A stretch of 64,000 bases of DNA from Kiritimatiellia bacterium (GCA_017558005.1 JAFYWN010000014.1:81902-145901); one strand, 5' to 3'. Counted from the stretch's first letter, positions 24,945-33,416 are shown. Numbers and translations are program-made. The notes: generated by a model from the letters alone, not told the origin.

Positions 24945-25663
24945 TTCGCTTCCTCCTGTTGTGCGCGCTTAGCATCGCGAGCGGCGCGCTGTTTAGCGGT
25001 AAATGCAAAGCGGTTTTCCGTGCCCTTGCAAAGACGAACAATATTGGTACGATGTTTGAAGATGGCTAAGGCTGCCAAAGCAGTAATCAGAATGGAATAC
25101 CAGAGCGGCGTGCCTGCGTAGAGCGGAGACCACATTGCGCCACCGACCACGACTGCGGCCAAGCAGCTGGCCAGGGAGACATAGCGCGACGAGACGAAGA
25201 AGATGCCCCATCCCGCGAAGCCTAAGAGGCCTGCGAGCGGTGCCACGCCGAAGAGTAGACCTAATGCAGTCGAGACGCCCTTGCCACCCTTGAAGCCGAG
25301 GTAAATCGGGAAGATGTGGCCTAACATTGCGGCCGTGCCGCAGAGCACGCGCAGGAGTAGGGTGGTGTTTGCAGGGATGTCTTCAATGAGAAGCGCCGGC
25401 AAAAAGCCGCAGAGGGTGCCGAAGATGCCTTTGAGCATGTCGAGGACAAAGGCGGCAATGCCAAACTTGGCGCCTACGCAACGGAAGACATTGGTCGCGC
25501 CAATGTTCTTACTGCCAACGGTCCGCACGTCAATGCCGCGCGCCTTACCAATTAATAAGCCGAAGGGGATTGCGCCGAAGAGGTAGGCAATCACAAGCGC
25601 AAGTGCGGGCAAGCCGAAATCAAGCGCGATTTGTGTGAGAGAGCAGGTAGAGGTGGGTTCCAT
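24941..25663 (-). CDS. plsY: glycerol-3-phosphate acyltransferase PlsY
   Basis: An inner-membrane enzyme using acyl-phosphate to make lysophosphatidic acid. The protein is 240 residues with about five to six membrane segments. The three conserved loops are visible: GSKNIGATNVFR, GHIFPIYLGFKGGKGVSTALG and SLASCLAAVV. The C terminus is longer than usual, with a basic tail (KQRAARDAKRAQQEEAK) facing the cytoplasm. It partners gpsA downstream. PlsX, which makes the acyl-phosphate donor, is not in the window. Confidence 0.94.
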   Translation of the reverse strand: MEPTSTCSLTQIALDFGLPALALVIAYLFGAIPFGLLIGKARGIDVRTVGSKNIGATNVFRCVGAKFGIAAFVLDMLKGIFGTLCGFLPALLIEDIPANTTLLLRVLCGTAAMLGHIFPIYLGFKGGKGVSTALGLLFGVAPLAGLLGFAGWGIFFVSSRYVSLASCLAAVVVGGAMWSPLYAGTPLWYSILITALAALAIFKHRTNIVRLCKGTENRFAFTAKQRAARDAKRAQQEEAK

Positions 25664-25676
25664 AAGTTTTCCTTAA

Positions 25677-26114
25677 TCAATGTTGGTTCAAATAAGCGAC
25701 AAGGCCTTCCACAGCAAGTGCGTAGCCAGTCAAGCCGAATCCCTGCAACTGCGCGACGCAGACGGGGGCGGTGTAGCTCACGTGACGAAAAGCTTCGCGT
25801 TTGTGGGTGTTGGAGATGTGCAATTCTACGGTTGGGAGGCCGGCGGCGGCGATGGCATCACGCAGTGCCACGGAGGTGTGCGTGTAGGCGGCGGGATTGA
25901 TGATGATGCCATCATAAACGCCACGCGCTTGACCAATTGCTGAGACGAGTTCGCCTTCGATGTCACTCTGGAAAGCTTCCAGCGTGGCGCCGAACTTTTC
26001 TGCAGTGGTCTTCGCTAAGGTTTCCGCATCGGCGAGGGTGAACGAACCGTAAATGTCGGGTTCACGCGTGCCTAAAAGGCGAAGATTGGGGCCATTGAGT
26101 AAGAGTAATTTCAT
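25677..26114 (-). CDS. aroQ: type II 3-dehydroquinate dehydratase
   Basis: Dehydrates 3-dehydroquinate to 3-dehydroshikimate in the shikimate pathway. The protein is 145 residues, normal for the dodecameric type II enzyme. Motifs are NGPNLRLLGTREPDIYG with the catalytic Arg/Tyr lid, INPAAYTHTSVALRDAI, ELHISNTHKREAFRHVSY with the catalytic His, and GFGLTGY. ATG 26114 is chosen because AAGGAG lies just before it. It starts 8 bp after the holB-like gene. Confidence 0.95.
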   Translation of the reverse strand: MKLLLLNGPNLRLLGTREPDIYGSFTLADAETLAKTTAEKFGATLEAFQSDIEGELVSAIGQARGVYDGIIINPAAYTHTSVALRDAIAAAGLPTVELHISNTHKREAFRHVSYTAPVCVAQLQGFGLTGYALAVEGLVAYLNQH

Positions 26115-26122
26115 AATTCTCC

Positions 26123-27055
26123 TTAGAGATAAAAGCGATCCATCCAGTAGGGGAGCACTTGGGCGGGGGAAATATTGCGCTCCAAATGAACGGTAAATTG
26201 TTCTAACATCGTGAGGTTTTCCAATAGTTTCGCGAGGGTATAACACGCGGCACGTTGTTGTAAAACTGTTCGATGTTCGGGGAAGTTAAGAGGGACGTCG
26301 GTCGCTTCACCAGAGGCTTTGAGGCGAACTAAATCGCGCATCCAGCGTTCAATTAAGAGGAGTAAATCGTTGCGCCACGATTTTGTCTTTGCACCAACGA
26401 GCGCCTTTAGGGTGTCGGCATCATCATCGATGGGGCTGTCTTTGCGTTCCTCTCGCACCGCTTTACCTGCGCGCTCAGCCATATCTTCCAAGACGCCACA
26501 GAGGACTTCTGCGCGAACGGTGTCCAGTAAGGCGGATTTCTCACGGATGTTGGTGAGTAAATCCAATACCGTCGTGCGCCACGGCTCATCCAATTCACGT
26601 GTACCGCCCACGTGGATGACTTGGCTACGAGAGATAATCGTAGGTAACATATCCGCGAGGGAGTCGGCTAAGAGTAAAAAGAGGGTGCGTGGTGGGGGCT
26701 CTTCCAAGGTTTTTAGGAAGGCATTCGCCGCCTCTGCTTTCATGCGGTCTGCAGAGACAATGACGGGCACCTTCCATCCTCCAGAGAGCGAGGATTGCTG
26801 CGCCATCGGCAGGATGCGGTCGCGCATCATCTCCACATCAATGATGCGACTGACCTTTTCAGGCTCGAACCATGGCATGTCTGGATGCGCACGATCTGCG
26901 ATTGAGGGCATCTCTCCGATGAGTTGGGAGCCAATCCATGTTGCAAGCGCGGCACCATCTTGGTAGACGGGGCCAATGATGATATACGCCTGTGCAGGAC
27001 GCCCTGTTGAAAAGGCATTCTGAAGATAGGTCTTAATCTGTTCGAGATGCGTCAT
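26123..27055 (-). CDS. holB: DNA polymerase III delta' subunit-like protein
   Basis: A 310-residue AAA+-fold clamp-loader subunit. The N-terminal part has IIIGPVYQDGAALA in place of a canonical Walker A, so ATP binding is unlikely, as in known delta' proteins. VIVSADRMKAEAANAFLKTLEEPP and the SRC-like ISRSQVI motif follow, with Ser-Gln replacing Arg-Cys. The zinc-finger cysteines of gamma/tau are absent. It would help load the sliding clamp at replication forks. It sits 8 bp after the ABC permease, in a directon where tmk, its usual neighbour, is missing. The alternative is another clamp-loader paralogue. Confidence 0.82.
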   Translation of the reverse strand: MTHLEQIKTYLQNAFSTGRPAQAYIIIGPVYQDGAALATWIGSQLIGEMPSIADRAHPDMPWFEPEKVSRIIDVEMMRDRILPMAQQSSLSGGWKVPVIVSADRMKAEAANAFLKTLEEPPPRTLFLLLADSLADMLPTIISRSQVIHVGGTRELDEPWRTTVLDLLTNIREKSALLDTVRAEVLCGVLEDMAERAGKAVREERKDSPIDDDADTLKALVGAKTKSWRNDLLLLIERWMRDLVRLKASGEATDVPLNFPEHRTVLQQRAACYTLAKLLENLTMLEQFTVHLERNISPAQVLPYWMDRFYL

Positions 27056-27063
27056 GTTTCAGA

Positions 27064-27816
27064 TTATCGTTCAGTCGCACAGAGTCGTAATGCGTCAAAT
27101 ACCATGCCAGATGCGTAAATTAATACGAGTGAGCCTGTGAGGCACCCAACTGCTAATCGGACGTCAATGAGCCCGCTCGCGCAGTCATACACCATCGTTT
27201 GCAAGGGGAACCACGGCCATTGCGTCATGCTTCCAGTGGTCAAGGTCGTTAAGGCGAACACCACCAAGGGCGGTGCGAAGAGGCAACTGACTAATGCAAA
27301 GAGGAAGGTGGAGGCAGAGCTTCGTGAAAAGAGGGAGACAAAGGTTCCAAGGCTGCACCATAAGAGTGCTTGTAGCATCAGTGCGCCACCTGCGAAGAGG
27401 AAGCCTGTCCATGAGTAAGAGAGTTGCGCATCTTCGGGGAGGAGCCACCGCAGGAGCACATAGCAAGAGGTTGCCATCCCTAAGAGATAAAAGAGGCAGA
27501 GCATCCATGCTGCGCCGACCTTTCCCAAAACCCACCACCGCGCACGCACGGGCGTTGAGAACATCAAACGAAGCATACCGTTCTCACGGTCTTGTGTAAA
27601 CCCTCTTGATGCCGCCACCGCTGCCAAGAAGGGGAGACCAAATGCAACCGCTAATCCCCACAATGAGGGCAGGGTTTCGGTGGTGCCTTCGGCCTTCATT
27701 AAAAAACTCACCAAGAGTGCATTGGCGCCTGCCAACGAGAGGAAAATCGGCACAATGCCGTGCCCCGAGCGCACCAATTGCGGGAATTCCCGTCGTAAGA
27801 GTGTGAAGAAAATCAT
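27064..27816 (-). CDS. ABC-2 type transporter permease
   Basis: A 250-residue inner-membrane protein with about six hydrophobic helices. The segment GFTQDRENGMLRLMFSTPVRARWWVLGKV is the coupling-helix region common to ABC-2 exporters, including CcmB-like permeases. Its start overlaps the stop of the ATPase gene by four bases, so the two form one exporter. The substrate is unknown. A CcmB-like role in haem or cytochrome maturation is possible, given the c-type cytochrome at 20-22 kb, but nothing in the window confirms this. Confidence 0.8.
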   Translation of the reverse strand: MIFFTLLRREFPQLVRSGHGIVPIFLSLAGANALLVSFLMKAEGTTETLPSLWGLAVAFGLPFLAAVAASRGFTQDRENGMLRLMFSTPVRARWWVLGKVGAAWMLCLFYLLGMATSCYVLLRWLLPEDAQLSYSWTGFLFAGGALMLQALLWCSLGTFVSLFSRSSASTFLFALVSCLFAPPLVVFALTTLTTGSMTQWPWFPLQTMVYDCASGLIDVRLAVGCLTGSLVLIYASGMVFDALRLCATER

Positions 27817-28541
27817 GCTTCTGTTTCCTTCCGAAGGGGTTCGGGTAAGAGCCGATTCATGGCGGTGTCGGCATCCAAGTCGTCCGCAACGATGCGTGCA
27901 TTTTCAATGAGGACAAACCGTGTGCAACAGGCCTTCAAAAGGAGCGGGTCATGGCCACTGATGAAGACGTGTGAACGGGTGGAGACTTCACGGATGACAT
28001 TGGCAATCGTACTCCGTTGGGCGGCATCAATACCCACGAATGGATCGTCTAAGACGAGCACTGCGGGCGCAGAGAGCAACGCTTCTGCGAGTGCTACGCG
28101 ACGCTGGAGGCCCAAGGAAAGTCGCCCAAGGAGTTCTTTCTTATGGGGTTGGAGTCCGCAGCGCAACATCGCTTCGTTTAATCGGCGACGCAGACGGAAG
28201 AGGCCCACCCCATGAAGTCGTGCACGGAAGGCGAGATAGTGCTTTACGGTGAGTTCGCCATAGACGGGCGCCGACTCAGTGAGATAACCGACATGGCGTC
28301 GATAGCCGATGCCGATATCAGACTGAAGTCGACGAACGCGTCCGCCAATTCCCGCTAAGGAGAGTGTGACCCTGCCATACTGCGGGACAAGCGCCGCGGC
28401 AATTAATCCCAATAAGGTACTTTTGCCGACGCCATTGCCGCCGACTACGCCAATGACTTCGCCGGGTTCAACCGAGAGGGAGGCCTCTTGGATGCCGCGG
28501 TTCGGCGCGTACAGTAGGGTGACATTCTCCAGTTTCAGCAT
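27813..28541 (-). CDS. ABC transporter ATP-binding protein
   Basis: A 242-residue ATPase with Walker A GGNGVGKSTLL, signature LGRLSLGLQRRVALAEALL and Walker B VLVLDDPFVGID, then the H-loop at SGHD. The signature is degenerate (LSLGL for LSGGQ). It powers the permease encoded immediately downstream (4-bp overlap). The size and short C terminus match exporters of the CcmA/NatA type. No solute-binding protein is adjacent, which also points to export. Confidence 0.88.
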   Translation of the reverse strand: MLKLENVTLLYAPNRGIQEASLSVEPGEVIGVVGGNGVGKSTLLGLIAAALVPQYGRVTLSLAGIGGRVRRLQSDIGIGYRRHVGYLTESAPVYGELTVKHYLAFRARLHGVGLFRLRRRLNEAMLRCGLQPHKKELLGRLSLGLQRRVALAEALLSAPAVLVLDDPFVGIDAAQRSTIANVIREVSTRSHVFISGHDPLLLKACCTRFVLIENARIVADDLDADTAMNRLLPEPLRKETEA

Positions 28542-28567
28542 ATCAAAGGTTCCGGTGTTGACGGGAA

Positions 28568-29773
28568 TCAGTGTAAGAGGTTGTAGCCTGCCGCTTCAAG
28601 TGCGCCATGGATTTCGCCAATCTGGACGAAGTCACGGGTTTCGAGTTGCAGGTTGAGCACGCAGGTGGCGAGGGCGGTATCCATGGCGGAGGGGCCGTAG
28701 CTCACGTTGATGACATTGCCACCGCACTTGGAGACGATTTCGGATACGGCTGCGAGTTGACCGGGCTTATCTGGCAGGCAGAGGCGAATTTCGGTGCGGC
28801 GACCGCTGGCCTGGAGACCACGATAAATCACGCGGCTAAGGATATTGACGTCGATGTTACCGCCAGAGAGCAGACAGCAGACCTTCTTGCCTTGCAATTC
28901 GGGAACCTTGTCATAAATCATGGCGGCCACAGAGACAGCACCCGCGCCTTCGCAGACGAGTTTGCGCTGTTCAATTAAGAAGAGGATCGCGGCGGCGATT
29001 TCATCTTCAGAAACGGTCACGATGCCATCGACGTACTTATTGACCATGTCGAAGGTCAGACTGCCAGGATGCTTCACGGCGATACCATCTGCAAAGGTGT
29101 TGGCAGAGGCGAGGGTCAGGCGATCCTGCGCTTCCACAGAGCGCTTCATACTGGCTGCTTCTGCGGCTTCAACGCCATAGACCTTACAGTCGGGCTTCAA
29201 TTGCTTAATCGCATAGGCCACACCAGAGATTAAGCCGCCACCGCCCACGGGAATCATAACTGCTTCCACATCGGGGAGCTGTTCCAAAATTTCAAGGCCG
29301 ACCGTGCCCTGGCCTGCAATGACATTCGGGTCGTCAAAGGGGTGGACGAAGGTCATGTTTTCTTCACGGCAGAGCTTCGCTGCGTAGGCGCTCGCATCAT
29401 CGTAGGTGCCAGGCACCAGGCGGACCTCTGCGCCGTAGCTCTTCGTGGCTTCCACCTTCGCAATCGGTGCGATGTCGGGCATGCAGATGATTGCCTTCGC
29501 GCCGCGCTGTTGCGCGCCTAATGCCACGCCCTGAGCATGGTTGCCTGCGCTGCAAGCAATCACACCGCGAGAGAGTTCTTCGTCGGTGAGCGTGGAGAGT
29601 TTGTAGTACGCACCGCGCACTTTGAAGGAACCTGTAATTTGCAGGTTTTCAGTTTTCAGATAGACTTGAGAACGGATAGAGAGTTTGGGGGCATAGATCA
29701 TGTCCGTCCGGCGGGCGATCCCTTTAAGGACTTCGGCAGCTTCGCGGATTTTTTCCAATGTGACTTCTGACAT
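28568..29773 (-). CDS. ilvA: threonine ammonia-lyase with C-terminal ACT domain
   Basis: A PLP enzyme deaminating threonine (and serine) to 2-oxobutyrate (or pyruvate) and ammonia. The protein is 401 residues. The Schiff-base Lys is in ITGSFKVRGAYYKL, the phosphate loop is PVGGGGLISGVAYA, and the C-terminal ACT domain begins at RRTEIRLCLPDKPGQLAAV. One ACT domain of about 75 residues marks the shorter TdcB-like or Corynebacterium-type form, not the E. coli IlvA with two. It could serve isoleucine synthesis or threonine catabolism. The aminoacrylate it releases is a RidA substrate, and ridA lies in the same directon. Confidence 0.92.
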   Translation of the reverse strand: MSEVTLEKIREAAEVLKGIARRTDMIYAPKLSIRSQVYLKTENLQITGSFKVRGAYYKLSTLTDEELSRGVIACSAGNHAQGVALGAQQRGAKAIICMPDIAPIAKVEATKSYGAEVRLVPGTYDDASAYAAKLCREENMTFVHPFDDPNVIAGQGTVGLEILEQLPDVEAVMIPVGGGGLISGVAYAIKQLKPDCKVYGVEAAEAASMKRSVEAQDRLTLASANTFADGIAVKHPGSLTFDMVNKYVDGIVTVSEDEIAAAILFLIEQRKLVCEGAGAVSVAAMIYDKVPELQGKKVCCLLSGGNIDVNILSRVIYRGLQASGRRTEIRLCLPDKPGQLAAVSEIVSKCGGNVINVSYGPSAMDTALATCVLNLQLETRDFVQIGEIHGALEAAGYNLLH

Positions 29774-29822
29774 GTCAGTCTCACTTTCCTTTGGGGTGTT
29801 GAATGTAGGCAGGCTCCACGAT

Positions 29823-31118
29823 TTAGATGCGCTTTAGCAAATCTGAAACGAGACGCGGTGTGACACCGCAACGTAACGCGACGGCTTTTGAACTCCGTCC
29901 ACCAAGTGCTTTCGCAGCGGTGGGGTCTTCCAAAAGCCCGAGCAACGTTTTTTCAAGCGTGGCTTCATCGGGGGCTTGCAAAATGGCTTCATGTGCTAAC
30001 AAATCGCTCATCACTGGACGGAAGTTTTCCGTATTGGGGCCGACTACGGTCGCACATCCGCAGAGGCAGGGCTCAATCATGTTTTGAGCGCCATGTTCAT
30101 AGAGGGATTTCCCCACGAATGCCACGTCGGCAAGGCCATAGAGCCCCATCAGTTCGCCCGTTGTATCGGCGAGCAAAACGGTGTCTTCTGGCATGGGGGT
30201 GGGGGAGGCTACGCGTGAGCGGCGGAGGCACGTGAAGCCCGCTGCACGGATGTTCGCTTCTACTGCGTCGGCCTTTTCAAAGTGGCGCGGGGCGAGGATT
30301 AAGCGTAAGTTGGGGGCAATCGCGCGAGCCTTGGCGTAAACCTTCAAGAGGAAGGCATCTTCGCCCGGCCAAGTGGAGCCGCCGAGGAGAATGCGCGCAT
30401 TGGAGGAGAAGCCTGCGCTAGTCAGATAGTCGCGCAGTTCGGCTTCTTTTGCTTCGTTGCGATGGGCCACGTCAAATTTCATGGAGCCAGTAACTTCAAT
30501 GCGTTCGGCATCGCATCCTGCATCGCAGAGGCGTTGGGCATCAAGGTCGGACTGGGCATAGATACGTGTCATCATGTTGAGCACGGGGCCGAACCAACAC
30601 TTCAAGCGGCGGTACCCTGGCGCGCTTCGGTCGGAGATACGGGCATTCACCAAGAAAACAGGGATGTTGCGTTGGGTTGCCAAACGGATAATGTTCGGCC
30701 AGAGTTCCGTCTCCGTGATGATGTAAGCCTCTGGACGGATGGCCTCTAATGCGCGCTTGACGCACCGCGGCATATCCAATGGATTATGGATCAAAATGTC
30801 GGTGTCACGGACCTGTTTCTGCGCTTGCGTCCACCCTGTGCTGCTGGTTACCGAGAGGACGAAGGCGATGTCGGGGGACTGTTGGCGCAGTTCTTCCATG
30901 AGCTGGCCTGCCACCGCCACTTCGCCCACGGAGACCGCGTGAATCCAAAAGCGCTTTCGACCATCATTAAAGCGTGCCAAAATCTCTGGCGGATAGCATC
31001 CGAAGCGGTCGGCGAAGCGATTGACATAACCGCCACGTCGCGCCATACGCCACAGGAATTTGGGCATCATGCAAATGTAAGCGATGGTAAAAAGGAAGTT
31101 GTAGAGGAACCATTTCAT
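29823..31118 (-). CDS. waaA: 3-deoxy-D-manno-octulosonic acid transferase
   Basis: Adds Kdo from CMP-Kdo to lipid IVA at the inner membrane. The protein is 431 residues, usual for WaaA/KdtA. An N-terminal membrane anchor (residues 1-20) is followed by the GT30 N-domain with FWIHAVSVGEVAVAGQL and ITETELWPN. The C-domain has ILLGGSTWPGEDAFLL, FVGKSLYEHGAQNMIEP and PNTENFRPV. The donor-making gene kdsB is in the same directon. Its start overlaps the DciA-like gene stop by four bases. Mono- versus bifunctional transfer cannot be read from sequence. Confidence 0.95.
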   Translation of the reverse strand: MKWFLYNFLFTIAYICMMPKFLWRMARRGGYVNRFADRFGCYPPEILARFNDGRKRFWIHAVSVGEVAVAGQLMEELRQQSPDIAFVLSVTSSTGWTQAQKQVRDTDILIHNPLDMPRCVKRALEAIRPEAYIITETELWPNIIRLATQRNIPVFLVNARISDRSAPGYRRLKCWFGPVLNMMTRIYAQSDLDAQRLCDAGCDAERIEVTGSMKFDVAHRNEAKEAELRDYLTSAGFSSNARILLGGSTWPGEDAFLLKVYAKARAIAPNLRLILAPRHFEKADAVEANIRAAGFTCLRRSRVASPTPMPEDTVLLADTTGELMGLYGLADVAFVGKSLYEHGAQNMIEPCLCGCATVVGPNTENFRPVMSDLLAHEAILQAPDEATLEKTLLGLLEDPTAAKALGGRSSKAVALRCGVTPRLVSDLLKRI

Positions 31119-31564
31119 CGCATGCGGTCCGTCAATTGGATGCGCACCGCGCCCAAGTGTGGCGCTAATGCGGTTTTGAGTTTGGGGACTAAGGTCCGAT
31201 TGTAAAGATAACGATCACCCTTGCGTGCGAGGGAGAGGGTGATAATGCCTGCGCTCACGGATTCAACTGCGAGGCGATAACGCTCTGCCGCGGGCATTAA
31301 GCGGTCTAATACCGCAACGACCAATGCTTCGGCCGAATCGCCCGCGCCAAGCTGTTGCTCTAAGGCATTGAGCGTCTTTCGCAAAAATCCGGCGAGGGGC
31401 TTTACTTCGTAAGCGCCCACTGCGCCAGACATTCCATAGTCACGCGGTAAATCGGCCGGGTGAAGGTGTGAGGTGTAAGTTGTGGGCACTTCATAATCAG
31501 GGGCACCCGCCACTTCAAGTGGCGTTGGGGTGCCCTTTGAAACGAATGTGCTTGACTTTTTCAA
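31115..31564 (-). CDS. DUF721/DciA-like protein, tentative
   Basis: A 149-residue protein. The first 70 residues are low in predicted structure and Pro/Thr-rich. The C-terminal part, from about residue 65, resembles DUF721: LRKTLNALEQQLGAG, a helical middle, then ITLSLARKGDRYLYNRTLVPKLKTAL. DUF721 includes DciA, the ancestral loader of the replicative helicase DnaB. The match is by general pattern and could be wrong; otherwise it is a hypothetical. It overlaps waaA by four bases and lies 8 bp after pyrF. If DciA, its proximity to the candidate origin at 32.7-33.4 kb would be notable. Confidence 0.5.
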   Translation of the reverse strand: MKKSSTFVSKGTPTPLEVAGAPDYEVPTTYTSHLHPADLPRDYGMSGAVGAYEVKPLAGFLRKTLNALEQQLGAGDSAEALVVAVLDRLMPAAERYRLAVESVSAGIITLSLARKGDRYLYNRTLVPKLKTALAPHLGAVRIQLTDRMR

Positions 31565-31572
31565 GCCGCTCC

Positions 31573-32286
31573 TTAGCGGACGGAGTCCATCTCAGCGCGG
31601 ATGGCAATTGCTGCCGCCACGGGATCGACTGCTTCGAGAATCGGACGACCCACCACCAAGTGGGTGGAGCCATCACGCACAGCACCAGCGGGTGTGGCAA
31701 CGCGCTTCTGATCGCCCACTGCGGCACCTGCGGGACGGACGCCAGGGGTGACAAAGACGACCTTGCGACCATTTGCCGCAGGGATTAAGACCTTGTTCAT
31801 GTTGGCCACTTCCTTGGGCGAACACACAATGCCGTCTGCACCGTTGGTAATCGCCAGTAAGCCCATCGCTTCCACCTGGTCCGGCATTGCACGCGTAATG
31901 CCCAAATCGGTCAAGTCATCCTGGTCAAGCGAGGTCAAAGCCGTCACCGCCAAAATCTTCGGTGCCGCCGCACCAAAGGACGCTGCCGCCTCTGCTGCCG
32001 CACGAATCATGGCTTTGCCACCCGTAGAGTGAATGGTCATCAAATCAACGCCGAGGGTCGCGCCAGACTTCACTGCGCGTTCCACCGTGCGAGGAATGTC
32101 GTGAAGCTTCAAGTCAAGGAAGACGCGCTTGCCCGCATCCTTCACCAACTTCACCACATCTGGCCCCTCTGCCGAGAATAATTCAAGGCCAATTTTGTAA
32201 AAATCAACAGAATCCCCAAGACGACGCAGCACATCTGCGACTTCAGCCTTGGTCGAAACATCAAGTGCAACAATTAAATCTGCCAT
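31573..32286 (-). CDS. pyrF: orotidine 5'-phosphate decarboxylase
   Basis: The last step of UMP synthesis. The protein is 237 residues with a TIM barrel. The catalytic Lys-Asp network is DLKLHDIPRTV, and VCSPKEV, FVTPGVRPAG and VGRPILEA follow in the usual order. ATG 32286 is chosen: an AAAGGA site lies about 10 bp before it, the protein family starts at MADLIVALD, and an ATG at 32304 overlaps the Shine-Dalgarno sequence itself. It is the first gene of the long minus-strand directon down to ridA. A promoter lies at 32316-32344. Confidence 0.95.
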   Translation of the reverse strand: MADLIVALDVSTKAEVADVLRRLGDSVDFYKIGLELFSAEGPDVVKLVKDAGKRVFLDLKLHDIPRTVERAVKSGATLGVDLMTIHSTGGKAMIRAAAEAAASFGAAAPKILAVTALTSLDQDDLTDLGITRAMPDQVEAMGLLAITNGADGIVCSPKEVANMNKVLIPAANGRKVVFVTPGVRPAGAAVGDQKRVATPAGAVRDGSTHLVVGRPILEAVDPVAAAIAIRAEMDSVR

Positions 32287-32315
32287 GACAATGCATCCTT
32301 TCATTCAACACATTT

Positions 32316-32344
32316 AGTATACAATAAAAAAGGAAAAACGTGAA
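32316..32344 (-). promoter_or_regulatory. promoter for the pyrF-ridA directon
   Basis: On the minus strand, TTCACG (32339-32344), a 17-bp spacer and TATACT (32316-32321). It lies about 30 bp before the pyrF ATG. The match is four of six for -35 and five of six for -10. Confidence 0.45.
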
Positions 32345-32586
32345 GTAAAAAAGAAGGTGAAAAGCAAGAAAAACGTGAAAAAGGTGAAGGGGATAAGGGC
32401 GCTCCAAGAGGCCTAAATGCGGGATAGGGCATGCCCTCCGAATCATCGCCTCGGTGTCGTGGCCACATTTCTCCACCCGTCTTCTAATCGGCCGTTATCC
32501 AGAGAGATCCACGGCCGCAGTGGGCCGTGGCCACGATAGATGCCGTCTTCTAATCGGCCGCAGTCCTGCCTCACATTCCATCCTCG

Positions 32587-32668
32587 TGAGCACCAGTAAA
32601 AGCATCCGCCAGGATGCGTAGGGTGCAGGACTAGTCCTGCCGCGGGGTGTGGGGCGCGGAGCCCCCGC
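32587..32668 (+). repeat. left arm of long inverted repeat
   Basis: The core 32587-32645 begins TGAGCACCAGTAAAAGCATCC and ends CCTGCCGCGG. It is the reverse complement of 33562-33621 with a few mismatches. It contains two internal palindromes: GCATCC-GCCA-GGATGC and the perfect GCAGGACTAGTCCTGC. Weaker similarity continues through a GTGTGGGG...GCCCCC hairpin to about 32668. Confidence 0.8.
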
Positions 32669-32689
32669 GTCATCCCTTTTATCTCTTAT

Positions 32690-32960
32690 ATCTTTTTTAT
32701 AGTTTTCACACTAATTGTACTAATAAATAACTTTTCCTAACTTATTGGGTGGCAATAACTTATTTCAAATAGTATTGTTGCCCAATATTTTTATAGTACA
32801 AAATGTACTAATCATCTATTTTCAGGACAATAATTGGCGAGACGAAAAGCAGTTCTGGAAAAATAGTACAAAACATTAGAAAATTTTAAATCTTTTATCC
32901 CTTTTTATCTCTTTTATCCCTCTCATCGCTTATCCCTTTTATCGCTTTAAAATCCCTTAC
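32690..32960 (+). other. AT-rich segment, possible unwinding region
   Basis: Strongly AT-rich. It has several GTAC-centred boxes (near 32715, 32796-32811 and 32868) and then a run of TTTTATCCC/TTTTATCTC repeats. It precedes the TTATCAACA boxes and would suit a DNA-unwinding element if this is an origin. Confidence 0.4.
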
Positions 32961-33021
32961 GCAGGTTTGTCGATTTTTCGAAAATTTTAGCGATTTTTCA
33001 CCTGTTGAAAACTCTTTTGAG

Positions 33022-33041
33022 TTATCAACAAGTTATCAACA
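33022..33041 (+). promoter_or_regulatory. two adjacent TTATCAACA (DnaA-type) boxes
   Basis: TTATCAACA at 33022-33030 and again at 33033-33041, in the same orientation and 11 bp apart, about one helical turn. The sequence differs by one base from the E. coli consensus TTATCCACA. A third copy is at 33229-33237. Confidence 0.5.
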
Positions 33042-33228
33042 ATGTAGGTTTTTCGACGCAGGTTTTTGAAAAATTTTCGGAGGATTGGTGGATTTTGAGG
33101 TGAAAATGGTGAGGGTGTTAAAAATGCATAACTCCTTTAAGGAGAATGAGATAGTGTGAAAATTGGGTGAAATCAACTCCGCTACAGCGGCTTCCTTGCG
33201 AAAAAATGGGTCATGAGGGGAGGAAAAG

Positions 33229-33237
33229 TTATCAACA
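33229..33237 (+). promoter_or_regulatory. third TTATCAACA box
   Basis: An exact copy of the boxes at 33022 and 33033, in the same orientation, 42 bp before the iteron-like array. Confidence 0.45.
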
Positions 33238-33278
33238 ATTTGCCTGTTTTTGGGGGCGGTCTGGAGAAATTTTGGGTC

Positions 33279-33360
33279 AATACTAGCGAAATTGGATCCC
33301 AATACTAGCGAAATTGGGGTGGTAATACTAGCGAAATTGAGTCGCAGTTTCGCTAGTATT
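33279..33360 (+). repeat. iteron-like array AATACTAGCGAAATTG
   Basis: Three direct copies start at 33279, 33301 and 33324 (spacing 22 and 23 bp). A fourth copy is inverted at 33348-33360 (TTTCGCTAGTATT). Each is 13-17 bp of near-perfect identity. Helical spacing near two turns suggests a protein-binding array. Confidence 0.75.
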
Positions 33361-33416
33361 TGGGTGCATTTTTCGAGCTTTTTTAGGATCATTTCACCCT
33401 TTTCTAAAATGACGAT

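Larger units (their letters stand above)
32345..33416. other. large intergenic region, candidate replication origin or control locus
   Basis: About 1.1 kb without a credible gene. It contains direct repeats CCGTCTTCTAATCGGCCG (32478 and 32543) and a CCACGGCC/GGCCGTGG hairpin (32509-32530). One arm of a long inverted repeat follows (from 32587), then an AT-rich segment (about 32690-32960) with TTTTATCCC repeats, three TTATCAACA boxes and an iteron-like array. The 118-codon minus frame at 33036-33392 is a translation of these repeats and is not called. Confidence 0.55.

Noticed and set aside
33036-33392. 118-codon minus frame in the 33-kb intergenic region
   Set aside because: It spans the TTATCAACA boxes and iterons, so its sequence is dictated by the repeats. 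No Shine-Dalgarno and no family.
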